Source of the DNA: Eretmocerus hayati
Taxonomy: Eukaryota > Arthropoda > Insecta > Hymenoptera > Aphelinidae
Length of the DNA: 64,000 nucleotides
Direction of reading: 5' to 3'
Assembly (NCBI GenBank): GCA_029851415.1
Contig: CM056742.1
Span: 189,825,344-189,889,343 of the forward strand
Part shown: positions 33,401-46,501 of the stretch, piece after piece
Layout of the letters: every line of letters starts with the position of its first letter
Position numbering within the stretch: position 1 is the stretch's first letter
The notes under the pieces: model-generated
Told to the model about the DNA's origin: nothing
Databases searched by the model: none
The model's input: only the letters and a program-made list of their open reading frames with translations
Position numbers and translations under genes: made by a program

Positions 33401-36400
33401 GGCAAAGTGTATCGCCTTCAAATATTCTCATTGATAATATTTCCAGAGTAATTCCTTACTACTTAGTGAGGATTGAAGAACAAAAAATTGTCGGAGCCAC
33501 CGGTGGGTCGCGCCGCAGCGAATGATTAAAGGGATACATTACCGTGTTGGAGATGATCACATGTCCAAAATTTTCAAGGTCAAGCCATGCTACGAATGAA
33601 TTTCACTTGATTTGCGAGTCTTTTTGGTGACTCATTCCTTTGAGGAGAGTGATGAAGGCATATTTATCTTCAAGGGTGGTGCCCGTCTATCGATCGGATA
33701 TCCTTCAAACTATCAAGTTCTGGACACTCAGGGTTTCTTAGTGAACAAACTCACTCGCTCACTCTTATAGAGTGAATCATGTCATCCATGTTACAAAATT
33801 GTCATCACGTAACTATGGCACGCAATAATGAAGTTAAATCCATATCCAGAATTCCCATACGCCTTGAAGCAGTCAAATGTTGACTCTTACAGAACATCTC
33901 CTACCAAGGCAGATTAAAATAAACTTATATCCAGCTCGAACGTGGCCCTGTACTAGCGATTATAATGGCTTTGCTGATTTGTTGCACTGCACGTCAGTTC
34001 AGCCGACAGCCTATTTCGCGGCCGAATGGCATTGCCAGCAACACCCGCCGGTACACGGCTGCCGTCTACGAGGCCCACATGCCGTATATCAGACGGGCTT
34101 TCGGCTACCTCCAGCCGATACATCACTCTGAAATTTATTTTATCAGCTCGCAGGTTCACCCCGGTGTCACACAGACCTTCTGCTATACTGCCTCGGCTAT
34201 TGACCTCTTTCTCGAGCGTTCTTACATCCACATCGTCGTGACACGTACATATGCCTGAATATGTATGTGTACAGCAATGATGATGGATGCCGTGGAATAT
34301 ACGCTCTGTGAAAGTGGTCATGTACGAGTTGCTCGTAAGATTTCTTGCCATCTCCGTGTACGGTGGGGTACCTTTGCGACGGAAGCCACGTTTCTCAGGC
34401 TGTGCAGCCACGTGAATAACACCCTCTGCGTCGTCGTCGTCGGCGTCGTTTTTTTGCAGCAGCAGCACCACCGAGTGCAGGGAGCAAAGTTGCTAAGGGG
34501 CGACCCCTCCGTTGCTTAGCTCGCAAAGTGTAAGTTGCGGAGCGATAAACCACTCTTGCTTTTCTTCCTGTGGCGCAGCCTCGCCTAGCGAGCTATAGCA
34601 GCGAGACGAGAGCTAAGCGAGCCGTGGGAGCAGCACGCCTCGGGGATAAAAACACAGCCGGACGGAAAAACATTGGCTGTTTTTCCAGCGCTTGTGTCTC
34701 GAGAGTTGCCTCGTCGGCCGGAAAACAAAACGGCGAGACGCAACACTTGTTCAGACCACGGCTAGATGACTTCTCTACCTGATACAACGCTACCCGAGCC
34801 TTTGTTGAGACAGCGGTGTTTGTATCTCTCAACACAGTTAATTGCTAGACCTAAAGACATTCCCGAAGGAGTATTTCAAATTGTGTGACTCTATACTGGA
34901 TAAAAATCATGTGAGACAATGAGTAGGAAATGATGACAAAAAAATTTCCATTCATTGGTATTTTCAAGATAGTTTCGGAGAAGAAAAGTGACATCGGGAT
35001 TTCTAGTGTCTTAGAATTGCCGTGGAACAATTGATCAAACTCTGTGAATGCTGTATGTTTCTTTTTTGCTTGCATCATTATGGGAGACAACATATCCAAG
35101 TTATGCCTTCTCCTGTTTGCGAAACCATAAGCGATTTTGCTCTTGATTCCTGTCGACTACAATGATTTTTCATGCATTCTCAGACTCAGGCTCGATTCAA
35201 ATCGATCCAAGTGTTATGGGATGAGTCATATAAGATGTGAATATGACTCGGATGAATGATGTCGCAGTCGATAGGATGAATGAAGAACAATATCCGCAAT
35301 AAAAAGATGTGAGGATATTTAATGTAAAATTCAGAACGATTCGGCCAACTTGCACCACACACCATCATTTCGATCTCGTTGTGCAAAATTTCGTATGGAC
35401 TCGTATTGTTTCCTCATGAATTGAAATAGATTTGGTTTTTGTTCAACTCGTCAATCCAAATTCTACTTTGGGGTCCTCGAGTATTCTGTCGGTAGGTTTC
35501 TTATACGAAGAAAACAGTATGACTCCTGTTACTTGAATGCAATTGAATGTATCGGTTAGAATTCATGCATTATGTGGAGGGCATGGGTTGATACTGACAA
35601 TGCATTCCAATAAAAACACAGGCTTGTTCAAAAAATAAAAAGCTCGTCAAGCTGTCTCGTTTTATCCAGCAAAGAGCATATTTTCACAGTTCGAAACACA
35701 GAATCGAGTCAGTTGGCACTGGGGCCCGCCTCAAAAAAGTTGGAAACAGATAAATCTCTGCGGTCTCCTTGTGTAGGGCAGTGTGGGAGAAATTCGTCGG
35801 GCGGAAAACACAATAAATCAAATAGCCCGCGAGCGAGCGAAGGAGTCGTGCTCGGATCCGCCAACACGGACACCGCTTTCTCGAGAATCGAGCGGTAAAA
35901 CAAAATAAGCTCTCAAGCGGGAGGTATTACGAGGTGGTATCGGTGTTGCCTTGCTAGGTTTATGCTTGCAAAAGAAATCCGAGGAAGAGCTCCGGTTACG
36001 CATCCCTTTGAATATCTCGTTGGCGTCTGCCCTTACGTTGAGCTGTACTACTGATTCGCGTTTGGAAGGCCCCGTCGTCGATGTGGTCGTAGTCGGAGTC
36101 ACATAGCCGGTACCAGAGCGGAACGAGCGGGCGGGAAACCGCACAAATTACCGCGGCGATGATTTAGGAGGGCTGCGCAGCTCTTGGGGCGAGCATCTTC
36201 CGCCTCGGCGCAGATGAAGTTTGCGAGGGCGCCAACTCTTGCACCGTATTCCTTTCCCGTTTGTCAACAGATGATATTGAATGCAGTGACTTCCGTTATA
36301 GACGAGAAAATGCACGCGGGAGGATTATGTATTCGATTCCATTAATAAGTCGCTACATTTTGTGCCTATGTGTGTATCTTTGTTGCCGTACCTGTGGTTG

Positions 36401-37870
36401 TCTTGCTTCCCAGACCGCAGTCTGGCATGCTACAGTTGATTTGATCCCACTACAGGCGTGTTAGATTCTGCAAGAACAATATACGTGGACGTCGTAGAAT
36501 GGGTTTCTGCAGCCATTAAAATTTTCTGTCAGTGGTGCCATGTTGTCGGAGTGGGATATTCTAGCATGCCAATCTAATCCGGAATATATTAATTCACCAT
36601 TGCTGCAAGAAATAGAATCCTTACGGTCTCGTCATGCAGCTGCTGCTTTACCTCTGCAAATGTAATAGACCGAATTCTGTCCCTCCCCGTGGCGTATGCG
36701 TCATTCTGGTTGGAATCACATTTCGAATTCTTCCAGGTGGGAGTAAGCCAAATTGATTGTGAATCATCCAGTTGTCCATTCAAACGTCACATTCGCTCAA
36801 GTTATTTTCGAAAACTCAGTTTGTATACGTTTTGATTCTCTTTGATGAGATGATTCCACTCCGAAAGTGCGCCAAACAATTTCGTAAAAATGCTCAATAT
36901 ACTCTATTACTTTGTGATCCACATGCAAAGATAATCCGTGACATCCATAGGAATGGATGAAATTGATAGAGCGGTGAACAGAGATGAAAAATCTACACGA
37001 CGGTGTCGCTACGGTTGAACTACATCATCCAAAATATTTACCACGATCACGGGAATCGTAGTCAACTCTCAAAATCAAGGCAATCCGTAATCACGAATCA
37101 GTGTGGATTTGTTCCTTTTACGCATCCGAATCGCATGCAAAGTTCCATCATCATTGTTGTGAGGAACCGAAAGAAACTAGGAATAAAGTGTCAAAATGGC
37201 AGTGTTGTAAAGCTTCGCTCAGTCGTGAGATTTCGGGAAACTGGGGCAAACCGGAAGACCTACGCTGCCAAGTTTTCATTGCAGAACAAGAGGTCGAACG
37301 TCAAAGCAGCACTAAAGAAGCTGTGGGTAATAACAGAGAATCGGAGCACACAGCAAATAGTTGTGTAGAGTCTCAATCTGTAACTATGTAGAGTCGTGCT
37401 CTCGTTCTCGTTGCCGGTGTCCATCTATAGTTCTCAGGATTCCAAGAATCCCAATTTTGGGGATTTAGGGCCTTCTCCGGGAGTGTAAAATTTGCTGTCG
37501 TATACCATATCATATCGCTCGTGGAAGTCTAGTCAATTGTGAAACCTCAAGGTTCGTGACTCTTGAGTCTCGGGACCTCGCTGTTCTCTTTTGGTTGTCG
37601 GTCATGATGTGACTGCGATTTTCATGATGTTCAATTCACTACTTCGAAGACTGTGTTTGTGTACTGTTGTGTGCATTGGCATTCCACAGTGGTACCTGGG
37701 GAACCCCTTCTGATACAGCCATCAACAAAGTTTTTTGCGCAATGCGCCAGCCATCAGGATTTTTAGCACTCATCACACGGATTTGAGTATTCCGAATCTC
37801 GTGACGTAGTTCATGTGGGTGATGTTCTTCGTTGCAGTCACGAAGCAGGGTTCTCATTCCGACCGGGAAA
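24431..37870. other. Long stretch without a firm gene
   Basis: No recognised domain, RNA gene or TIR pair was found in 13 kb. Homopolymer runs occur at about 25465-25483 (G) and 25690-25700 (C). CpG-rich patches at about 25440-26060, 27240-27640, 30870-31220, 33990-34240, 34560-34800 and 35700-36250 produce overlapping open frames on both strands. The patch at 27240-27700 contains initiator-like TCAGT words and could be a promoter or first exon, but nothing confirms it. The rest looks like neutral intergenic or intronic sequence. Confidence 0.45.
25465..25483 (+). repeat. G-rich homopolymer run
   Basis: A nearly pure G run interrupted by one A near its 3' side. Similar C runs lie near 25690, 48872, 48937 and 62669. 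Confidence 0.8.
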
Positions 37871-38022
37871 ACGGCCCGTGGAATTCTCCCCCCTCCCCCT
37901 CACCCTCAACGGAGAATTTCAAGCTGACTCGACCAGGATCCAAACCCGGGCTGCTTCAAGCGCCCAGAGTTTCAGCCGAATAAGCGCTTCCTAACACTTC
38001 ACCAACTGAGCCACCGGACACT
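37860..38022 (-). mobile_element. tRNA-derived SINE
   Basis: Read on the minus strand, the 5' part is tRNA-like. An A box, TGGCTCAGTTGGTGAAG, lies at about 37997-38013. A B box, GGTTTGGATCC, lies at 37936-37946, about 55 bases downstream, which is a normal internal RNA polymerase III promoter spacing. The sequence starts GTCCGGTGGCTCAG and ends CCTGGTCGAG without pairing of the two termini, so it is not a functional tRNA gene. A tRNA-unrelated body follows to about 37860. The 3' end and tail are unclear. Confidence 0.65.
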
Positions 38023-40477
38023 CCTCGGTTCAAAATCTGTCTACATATGAATGATCCAACTCATGATTTTTTTGTTTCAGGTAGACTCCATATCGCGACC
38101 TCGCCAGTCACGTCACCAGTAAGTGTTATAAATTGTAAGGATGATTGAATTTCGACGATTAAAATGAAGTGAAATGTTAGAGAGCGTTTTCGTGTTCCAA
38201 ATAGCGGTATATCCTGGAACGTGGCATCATCGATGGTTTGAAATAAGCGCCGGATGCAAGATTCAAGTTCTACAACACAAACCGTCAAGTGAGCGCGACC
38301 GAAAGCTTAAATATTCTGCAGATATGTCATTTTGCACGGAGGAGTGATTTCAAATGTCAGTATAGCGATTCCCCTCGATTTATTTGTGATGAATTGATTA
38401 GAGAGGGATGCGAAAATGAGGCAAGCAGCCGAGAAACATGAGTGCGATAATCGGCGAGGAGAGTGAGAATCACAAAACGTCGCATCACGTTGACGCAAGC
38501 TCGTCCCTCTCGAACCTTCCATGTCCCTCTAATGACGTGAACCTATCGGGAATAATCCACTTTCGATTACCCCACCCTGTTAACGTTGAGCGCACGATAC
38601 CTCAGCCTCTCTCTTGCTGTCCTTCCCCTTCCCCAGTCCGTCGCAGTCTCGTTAGTTCCATGCATTTCAAGCGGGATATCCGTCCGGTCGAGCGGGCGAG
38701 GCTGTTTTCCAACCTCAACTCATTTCACACCATCTTCTAGAATACACGGCACAGATTCTTTTCAAATTATCTCCATCACAAGAACATATGAACCTAGGAA
38801 GTCATCTCTAGCAGAAGTAGACCTAGAACAATTCATCATTGTCATAATTGATAAACACGATCATATCGAGTTTTATTGGAGGACATACAAAAATGTCTCA
38901 CAAACCAATTACAAATGTTCATATATAAGATTGGGTCGTGAATTTGTGTTCCTCCGACTCCTACAAACTCACTTGAGAATCACTCATCACGCAAAGCATC
39001 ATAGCCCGATAGATCACGCAGCCTAAAGAATCGATGTGAAAATGGATCAGAAGTACGTCAGGAAGAATCTACGATAAATTTCTTGAAGACGTTGCACTGT
39101 GGGATACCAAATATCTCACGGAGGACTTACGAGATGGACATTCCGTATCGATCTGTAGCGAGCAGTGGCATTCGGGCTGTGTCGAAGGCTATTCGGAACT
39201 TGGGGAGGGGGCTCTGAACGTCACGGATTCACAAGTTATCTTTAGCTCGCTTAGGGTCCTCTCAGTTGATCGTGCTCCTGCTCAGGTCTTTATACAAAAA
39301 ATCTTGTAAAAAACCATGATGACAACAGTTGTACGATACTTTATCATGGATCACCTACCGGGTATCAAAATCCTGCTCGATGTGCCGTAGCACTAAACGT
39401 GCAGCCTTCTCATACATCAATCTCATTCAAGTATGGCTGTTACATCGATGGCGACACAAGATGAAACTTGATTATACCCCATCCAAAACGTGAAATGGAA
39501 GTACATTCTCACTCCCTCCCCCACAGACTACGGGCTTACCCCGTTCGGGCACGTACAGGCAGTATCAATTTTCACCTAATGGCGAGCAAAGTGCACATCG
39601 AGACTGAGAATGGCCTGCTTCCACTTCCACGTCGCTCTGCAGTCGTGCATCGCGGCGTAATTATGAAGCAGATAAATGGATTGCGACGTCGCAAACGAGT
39701 ATGGGATCTCGGGAGAACGGGAGCATCAGACGACGAGGAAAATAAAATTAGATGATGGAAGGATAGATGAGCTCTCGCTCGTGCTCTCTTTGGGCGAGAG
39801 TTGGGCGGGATCAGGATTCGCATGGCAGTAGCAGAGATGCGAGCGAGGGTAATGAACTTATGACATTGCGTGTCAGCGAGCTTGATAACGTGACGGCACA
39901 CAGCTCAGCTGGATGCGCCAACTTCATTTACAAGCACTGCATGTGTACGGTGTATATGTGTGTGCTACTAACCGCGTGGAATATATTATGATGGTGTCCT
40001 AGCTAATTACAAGCTACTATGACCGAGTACGGCATTGCTCTGTGAAAGCACGGTTGCCAACTTGATTCGAATGCCCTCAAATGAGAAATTCCCAAGCCAA
40101 TCCTGGTCCCTTGGAATGTTCAACTATCTTGCGGATGGATTATCGGTAATCATCTGTCGAAGTAATGTAGCGGAACCAAATTTCAATACCTATGCACCTG
40201 TGAGAATACTTTCTTCACGTTCTAGATTCTGAGCATTCGAAATTCGCACAGTCAGGTGATCTCTCGTTGTGATTGAAATAATATAGATGCTCGCTCGAAC
40301 CATGTATATCCAATCACCGTCTAGTTCGTAAAACTCTTGAAAAATCAAATCCTAGAGATGGAGCTTGTCAGAAAAGTAGGTAACTTCCCCACTTTCTGTT
40401 TCAAATACACGGAGAGAGGTTCGTGCAGTCTTTGGCGCATCCAAGCTCTGTTTCTTATGCCCGATGCAGAACTCATA
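38023..40477. other. Intergenic stretch, no supported gene
   Basis: No domain, RNA gene or repeat pair was recognised. Open frames between 38438 and 39026 and between 39468 and 39991 overlap others on the opposite strand and have no recognisable features. Confidence 0.45.
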
Positions 40478-41383
40478 AGGTAAGTGTGCCTAATATGCCC
40501 CCATTCCCTAGTATGCCCCCACTCGAGTTCTCACATGTACGAACCCGCAGACCTTGCCCCGCATTTATTTCATGTTTGTTACGTTAGAATGTGAGAAAAT
40601 CAACGTTTTGGACCGATCCTAAATGGCACGCGCATTTCTTAGAACAAAAAAAGTGAATTTGTTACTTTCGACTACTTTTCTGTTAGTTACTAAAAGCTAT
40701 GCCAAACAAAACTGGTGCAACCAATCTCAACGTTTCTTAGCCCATTTTCTTTGTCTTTGTCCCAACTTCTAGATGCTTTTTTCAAAATTTTTGCAAAATT
40801 CGATTTCTAGCCGATTCTACGCCCACATTACTAAAAAAGTGCTGTGTTCCTAATATGCCCCCACCCCATTTTCCGCATATAGAAGGCTTTGCGCAATGCC
40901 GCAAGTACTTTTAGCACTTTTTTATCGAGATAACATTAGTTTTGGGTGTATTTAGCTATATCCAACAGCATAGAGCCTTTCAAACGCACCAAATCTCGCA
41001 AAATATGCTAAAAATCGATTTTTATGTTAATTTTGAGGTTATGTGCACTCTAAATCATCAAGAATACCTTGGAATATGAATATTTATCCATTCAATACAT
41101 GACCGTTATGCGCCGGAACCGATATCGCTTTTCCAGAGCCTGAGAAGCGCGGAATGACTATGGGGGCATATTAGGAACACATTGTCAAAAACTCGTAAAA
41201 AATCTTTTCCTACAAAAATTAAGATAGCTCGGCTCTAATTCCTTAAAATCAAACATGCTTCAGCTCATTTTGAAGGCCTTGAAATTATCTTCAAACCGAG
41301 CTAAGATACGTTTAATGATATGGAAATGAGCCGAAAGTATGAGCAAAACAAAAGTAGTGGGGGCATATTAGGCACACTTACCT
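40478..41383. mobile_element. TA-flanked non-autonomous element (copy B)
   Basis: TA lies at 40476-40477 and 41384-41385. The ends are inverted copies of AGGTAAGTGTGCCTAATATG. The motif TGTGCCTAATATGCCCCC is at 40485 and, reversed, at 41359. TGTTCCTAATATGCCCCC is at 40845 and, reversed, at 41162. A degenerate copy (CCCTAGTATGCCCCC) at 40506 follows the first. The internal right motif ends 204 bases from the right end, exactly as in the copy at 12715-14112; the left internal motif is 367 bases in, against 387. The unmatched centre is about 300 bp here against 770 bp there. No coding capacity is seen. Confidence 0.85.
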
Positions 41384-41907
41384 TATATTCCATGCATCAA
41401 ATCGATGTGCCCGCAAGCTCGTATCGGCACAAGATTCAGGTGCACAATGCTTGCACCAGAGGCCTCGATTTGATGCGTAAAATGTGAGCTTTGCAAAGAG
41501 CAGGAACAGACGCCGATCCCGCGCTGGACCCGTGGAGAACTGCACGAAACTCCAACCGTATACTGTTGGGAATCGCAAAAAATCCTGGAGCACGTGTCTC
41601 CTCATTTTGAGGGGGACATCCAATGGTTTCCTTATTTTCACGTATTCCTGAAGGTTGTTTGGAAATCAACTCAATTTTTCCTAGTAGAAAATCCTACTCT
41701 TGACCTCGGATTCTCGAAGATCGTGGAAAACAACGAAACTTTTGTCTGTAACATTTTTCGATCCGACTTGACCTTAGTGAGGCAAATGGGAACCATATAG
41801 TTGTAGCTCTAGAGCAAGCTATTAAAGATTGATTCAGATAGAAATCCTTCACGATCACAGCGAGAATCAGCAAATGACCTCGGCTCTGACTTTCTCTCTT
41901 AACTTTT
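41384..41907. other. Short intergenic stretch
   Basis: Overlapping short frames occur on both strands (41378-41996) with no recognisable content. Nothing else was seen. Confidence 0.4.
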
Positions 41908-42725
41908 CCGAGTGAGATTTCACTCGGAAAGAGTGAGTTTTGACACTCGGGAAGGATGAGTGTTCTCACTCGGAGTTCGGAGTGGAATCGGGGCAACTCG
42001 GTACCGCGTGAGTTTCACTCACAAAAAAGAGTGAGAATTTTCGATCGGGAAATCTGAGGGGATTCGAATGCTATTTAGCTCAATCTCAATATTTTCATTC
42101 AATCAATACTTGGCGGGCTATAAAATTGATGGATTATTATTCATCATCCGAAGGTTGGAAAAAAAAAATTTACTCCGCCCGCAGTGGCATGACAATTCCG
42201 ATATTTTTGTGATAAGGGAAGTGCGGGCAATCAAATTGAGGGCGTCTTGCTTGTCGACTGGGCTACTGCTGCTGTTGACACCTGTACTTCCATAACACCC
42301 TCTTATCGGAATGATTCACCGTCTATCTTTATACGTGTCATATGTGGAAATGAAGATATGAAAACTAGCTATTGTTCCGAAAAATTACGAAAGTGAAACC
42401 CACATTTCCCCGGTATAACACTGCATTTCTTCTATATCAATAGTGTTGGTGGATTTTTTGACAATATGTGATATGATATACTTAATATTAGGCTGCATAT
42501 TTTTGAAATTTATGGAAGAGGATATTCACATTTCTTCGATCACTCTTTCAACAAATATTGCAGGAAACTTACCAGTTTTCGCTATGTGAGATACGCGTTG
42601 ATCATCAGCAACAAACGAGCGGCAAAACATAACCTAAAATTTGGTTCGAGCGTCTCATTCCTGCATTCGAGTGAAATTTTTGACTTTTTGATATCTGTCT
42701 CCACCGAGTGGGAAATCTCACTCGG
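41908..42725. repeat. Possible foldback element with ACTCGG-rich ends
   Basis: The left end contains the 20-base near-palindrome CCGAGTGAGATTTCACTCGG (41908-41927), and the right end CCGAGTGGGAAATCTCACTC plus GG (42704-42725), its inverted relative. From 41928 to about 42030 there is a dense cluster of ACTCGG, GAGTGAG and CACTC words in both orientations. Outer flanks share a weak (A/G)AC(C)T(C/T)T(C)TCCGAG extension. No target duplication was identified, so the mobile-element interpretation is tentative. Confidence 0.4.
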
Positions 42726-45700
42726 AGAGGTCAATAGGGTTGGTTTATAACCACGGTCATTCGAACCCTGCCAAGGTCAACTTGGATCAATTAATGTTTC
42801 AGATAAGAGTTGCGTGATTCTTCACGCTCTATCAGAATACGAGATTAAGATTACTAGATAAGAATACAAGATGAGATACTCTCGTATGTCTTCATATTCC
42901 AGAGATTCAACTTGACCTTCAAGTGATGTAAACAATAACATCCATTCAACTTGCCATTGCCGAGTCAGATCGAAAATGTTTCAGACAGATGTTTTATAAT
43001 TTTTCATTCTATTTTAGAATTTGTGATCGAAATAGAGTATTTTCATTTGATACCCATCGAGTTGACCTTCAAATGACCTCGAAAATCATCCCCAAGGTCA
43101 GCATCGGATATGCTCCTCAAAGTAAGGTCACACGTGTTCCGGGGACCTTTCCGCGATTGCCAGCCGTTTCTGAAAAGGAGGTGGGAGGGTACTTGATGCT
43201 TCAAGAGACTTGCCAGACACTCTAGTTCGGGTGCTTCGGTTATTTACAGTTGGATAGAAAGATAATTCCATACTGCGATATATAATTAGAAGTATGAGCC
43301 GAATTGCAGCTGATTTTCACATCCTAAAAAGTGTAATGCGATCGCCTGGATTCTTATAGCCCTCAAATAGCAAATCAAGGCTAAATCCACAGAGATTGGA
43401 ACTTTGAATTTCTTGTGGCCATCAAGCCGAAACATTCGACAGCATAATCGACACTGAGCAAGCATTCATACGGGCACATCTGATACTGAATTACATGATA
43501 TTCTCACTTCTTAATACTTATCCAAAAGACGGCGGCCCAAGTAACTTGTGGTCAAGATTCACGAATGACTCTTTTCATCTCGAGAAACGAAACTCTCATT
43601 ATTTGAGTATTTATTCGATACTATAACGCATTTCAGACCAGGGAAAATCTTCTTACCACTCATTTTGCAATGCAGAGTTGACTCGCAGACTGAATATATA
43701 ACGATCTTTTATTGCAACATGCGAGGTCAGATAAAATAGATGAGTCAGTAGTGACCCATACATCGGTCACAAAAAGACCTTTTCAATTTTAAGAGAATTT
43801 TCGAGAAAGCATTTTCAGCACATACACGAGCACAAAATGCAAATATGTGAGCGGTGTAGTGCCAACATGATTCACGGGCGGCCATGTATCCACACAACGT
43901 GCGAAAGTACAGCTCCCGAGGACATTCGCCGGGATGAATGGCTGCGCCACCACTGCCCGCCTTTGCGATGTTACCCCCTCTCTCCCGAGTCCCGTATCCA
44001 AATTCATCCCTGGACCCTTCTCCAGCCAGATTCTATTATACATGCGATACGGAGGTTGGCTCATTTGTGAACTAGCGTCCCATCACAAGGGCTAGAAATC
44101 AGCAAGCCTGGAGTAACGACTTCGTCGACGTCATGAATGCTGGGTTAGAGATGGAGAGTAAGATCCGTCTGGGGATAAATTGTAGAGAGCACTGCTGTAC
44201 CCTAAGCTCAGCCAAGGCTCTGTAGCTCATACAAGAGCCCTTGCTGAATAGCACATATCCAAATGGGCTTTCTCAAACTACCTCGTTGCCTCTTTCCATT
44301 CCGGATTTCTTACCGAATTTTCTCGCTCTTTTTACGCACACCGCTGCCACGGATCGCTCCACTTTTCCACGCGCCGCGCCTCAAAACTTTCTCGCAAGAA
44401 CCACTTACGCGGGTTATTCTCGCTGCAAGCTCTGCCACCGTCTCTCGCTCGCTCATCCATATTTACGCAAGCATTCCAGCTAGCGACTTCAACATCTCCA
44501 AGTGCCCCATTTTCCTCTTATATACCTCTGCGTATCGTGCTGCTCAACACTCTAAACCCTCCACTCTCGTATAAATGTCCTCCAATGCGAAAAAATATCA
44601 CGAGACCTCGGGCTCCTCGACTCCGACAACGAAAAAGTAGATGCTTGAGCTTCGGTTGATGACAAAATAACGCTAGTTATATCTTCTCATTTGAATCCCA
44701 AAATTCAAATTAAAGTTCAACATGATTAGATATTTTTCCTGCAATAAGCATCTGGTCCCTCGAAAACAGCTGCTGAACATTGGAGTCCAGTTGGAACTTG
44801 GAGTGGGATAGAGATTCTTACTCTCAGAACAGGAGAAACTCGATGCCGTCAAATTGGGTGATTTTGGTACGTTTTCGGTACTTTTCATCTTGTTTGGCTA
44901 GGCATTACAACATACATTGACAAAACCCACTTCTATTAGTGGTCATTCTAAAGCTTACAGTCTTAGTTTTCGATTGATGGGCTACAAAGTTCAAAATGAT
45001 GTGTCTGGGCTGGAGCTATTAGCAGTTGAAGAAGTGTACCTGCTGTTTTTGATTTGACAGATGAGATAATCCATTCCACACGAATGTGACTCTACGATAT
45101 CTGGGAGATAAAATATTCTGCTTTCTGCTCGTGACGGATGATATACTTCAACCGCAGCTCCATTCAGAACAGAGCCCATGTGAGAATCCTCTGCGGACTT
45201 TTTCTGCAGCCTCCCGAGACCGAACTGCATATGCAGCGTTTCTTCTGCTTTAAAAGTGGGCGTGAGTTCTGGCCCCCCAGACAGACATACCTTTTCGTGT
45301 TATGGTCTAGCTGTGCGGCGCGCTGCTTCCCGGGTACATCTCGGGCACTCTACACTTTCTGCTAAGACTGCAATATCGGTGCCTCGTCTGCTCAACTTAT
45401 GTCACTCTTACTGCCTTCCTCCACCCGTTTTACGACAACCGAGGTAGAAAGAGCTTTCATTCCCTTTTAGAGCTTGCTGCGAGCTCTCCGCGCGATACAT
45501 TTTTCATGGGATTATTACCTACGTTTGGCGGTATTTGAACTTATAAGACTGTTTACGCTACCGCAATATTTGGGACAAAGTAATGAAGAGGGAAATATGC
45601 TTTAGGGATCCGCTCAGTGATGTAGGTTCTAGAACATAACCAGTTTCTTCTTGTTCTACTACTATGATGGTGTCACTCGATACGAAAAAACATGACATTT

Positions 45701-46056
45701 TCTCCAACTAAGGTCAAAAGGTCCTGTTGAAAATTTCTGATGTCAAACACAAGCCGAAAGGAACAAATCAACTTTTGTATTACCCTTGATATGGAAGATG
45801 GATCCAAATTTATGGAGAATGTACTCTCCAATACAGAAATACCATTGAGGATATTTGAAGAAGTCACTAGATATTCTTCTTTACTGATTAGATAATTACA
45901 GGATAAGTAAATTGAAGATTTATTTTTCAGTCGTGTGATTTATATGTAAATCTTCCCAGTATCCGAACTCCAGTCTGAAGGAATTTTTTTCAGAACTACC
46001 ATGTGTTCCGTGCGATGCATCCCTGATTCATGGAAACCTATTCGCTCCGTCCACCT
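42726..46056. other. Intergenic stretch, no supported gene
   Basis: Open frames at 43789-44070 and 44241-44574 run on both strands or in two frames at once and show no domain. A CpG-richer patch lies at about 45190-45480. No RNA gene was found. Confidence 0.45.
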
Positions 46057-46344
46057 CTATTTGGCGGCAAAAAATCTGATTGTAGCTCTCGCGGTGGCCA
46101 AACGCGATACGAAAATACGGGAGCCAGTGACAGGGAAGCAGCGCCTCAGCTGCGTATATATATTCGAATTATCAGCAAATGTAGCAGAAAGTGGATGGTT
46201 TGGGGCTTCGGTAAGATTATTCACGAGGACCAAGAAAAGTAGAGGGCCTAACACGCTTCCTTGTGGAACATCAGTGAATCGTCCTAGAATGGAGGGAGGC
46301 GTGGTCAGGAGCTTTGAGGTTTTCCACGTTATAATTGCGAGGTG
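46057..46344 (-). pseudogene. Non-LTR reverse transcriptase fragment with mutated active site
   Basis: A 95-codon open frame on the minus strand contains DVPQGSVLGPLLFLVLVNNL, the strongly conserved block of non-LTR reverse transcriptases, followed about 16 residues later by FADNSNIYTQL where the catalytic box should read FADD. The second catalytic aspartate position is therefore Asn. The frame is closed by a stop on each side, and neither the fingers upstream nor the thumb and tail downstream are found nearby. It is a truncated, inactive relic, probably Jockey/I-like. It may or may not belong to the family with copies at 1-7 kb and 12-15 kb. Confidence 0.85.
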
Positions 46345-46501
46345 TTATGAAATAACTGATTTCGAGTGAGTCTGGCCGGGTTTATAAGTACTGAACAAAC
46401 TTCAAGGATCCTAAATCACGACATTTCTCAGCATCAGTCACCTTCGACATTCGCAATCATCACTTTACTGTCTTTCAATATCTATTCAGCTACTGAGAAG
46501 T
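46345..46501. other. Short spacer between RT relic and MITE
   Basis: Nothing recognisable; the spacer becomes AT-rich toward the hairpin element. Confidence 0.4.

Noticed and set aside
33953..34471. 172-codon minus-strand frame
   Set aside because: At least three plus-strand frames are open over the same bases, which is the signature of a CpG-rich, stop-poor patch rather than a gene.
37003..37391. Two overlapping plus-strand frames of about 100-120 codons
   Set aside because: They overlap in different phases, and neither has recognisable features.
42742..42790. Minus-strand B-box-like GGTTCGAATGACC
   Set aside because: No A box at a suitable distance and no cloverleaf pairing.
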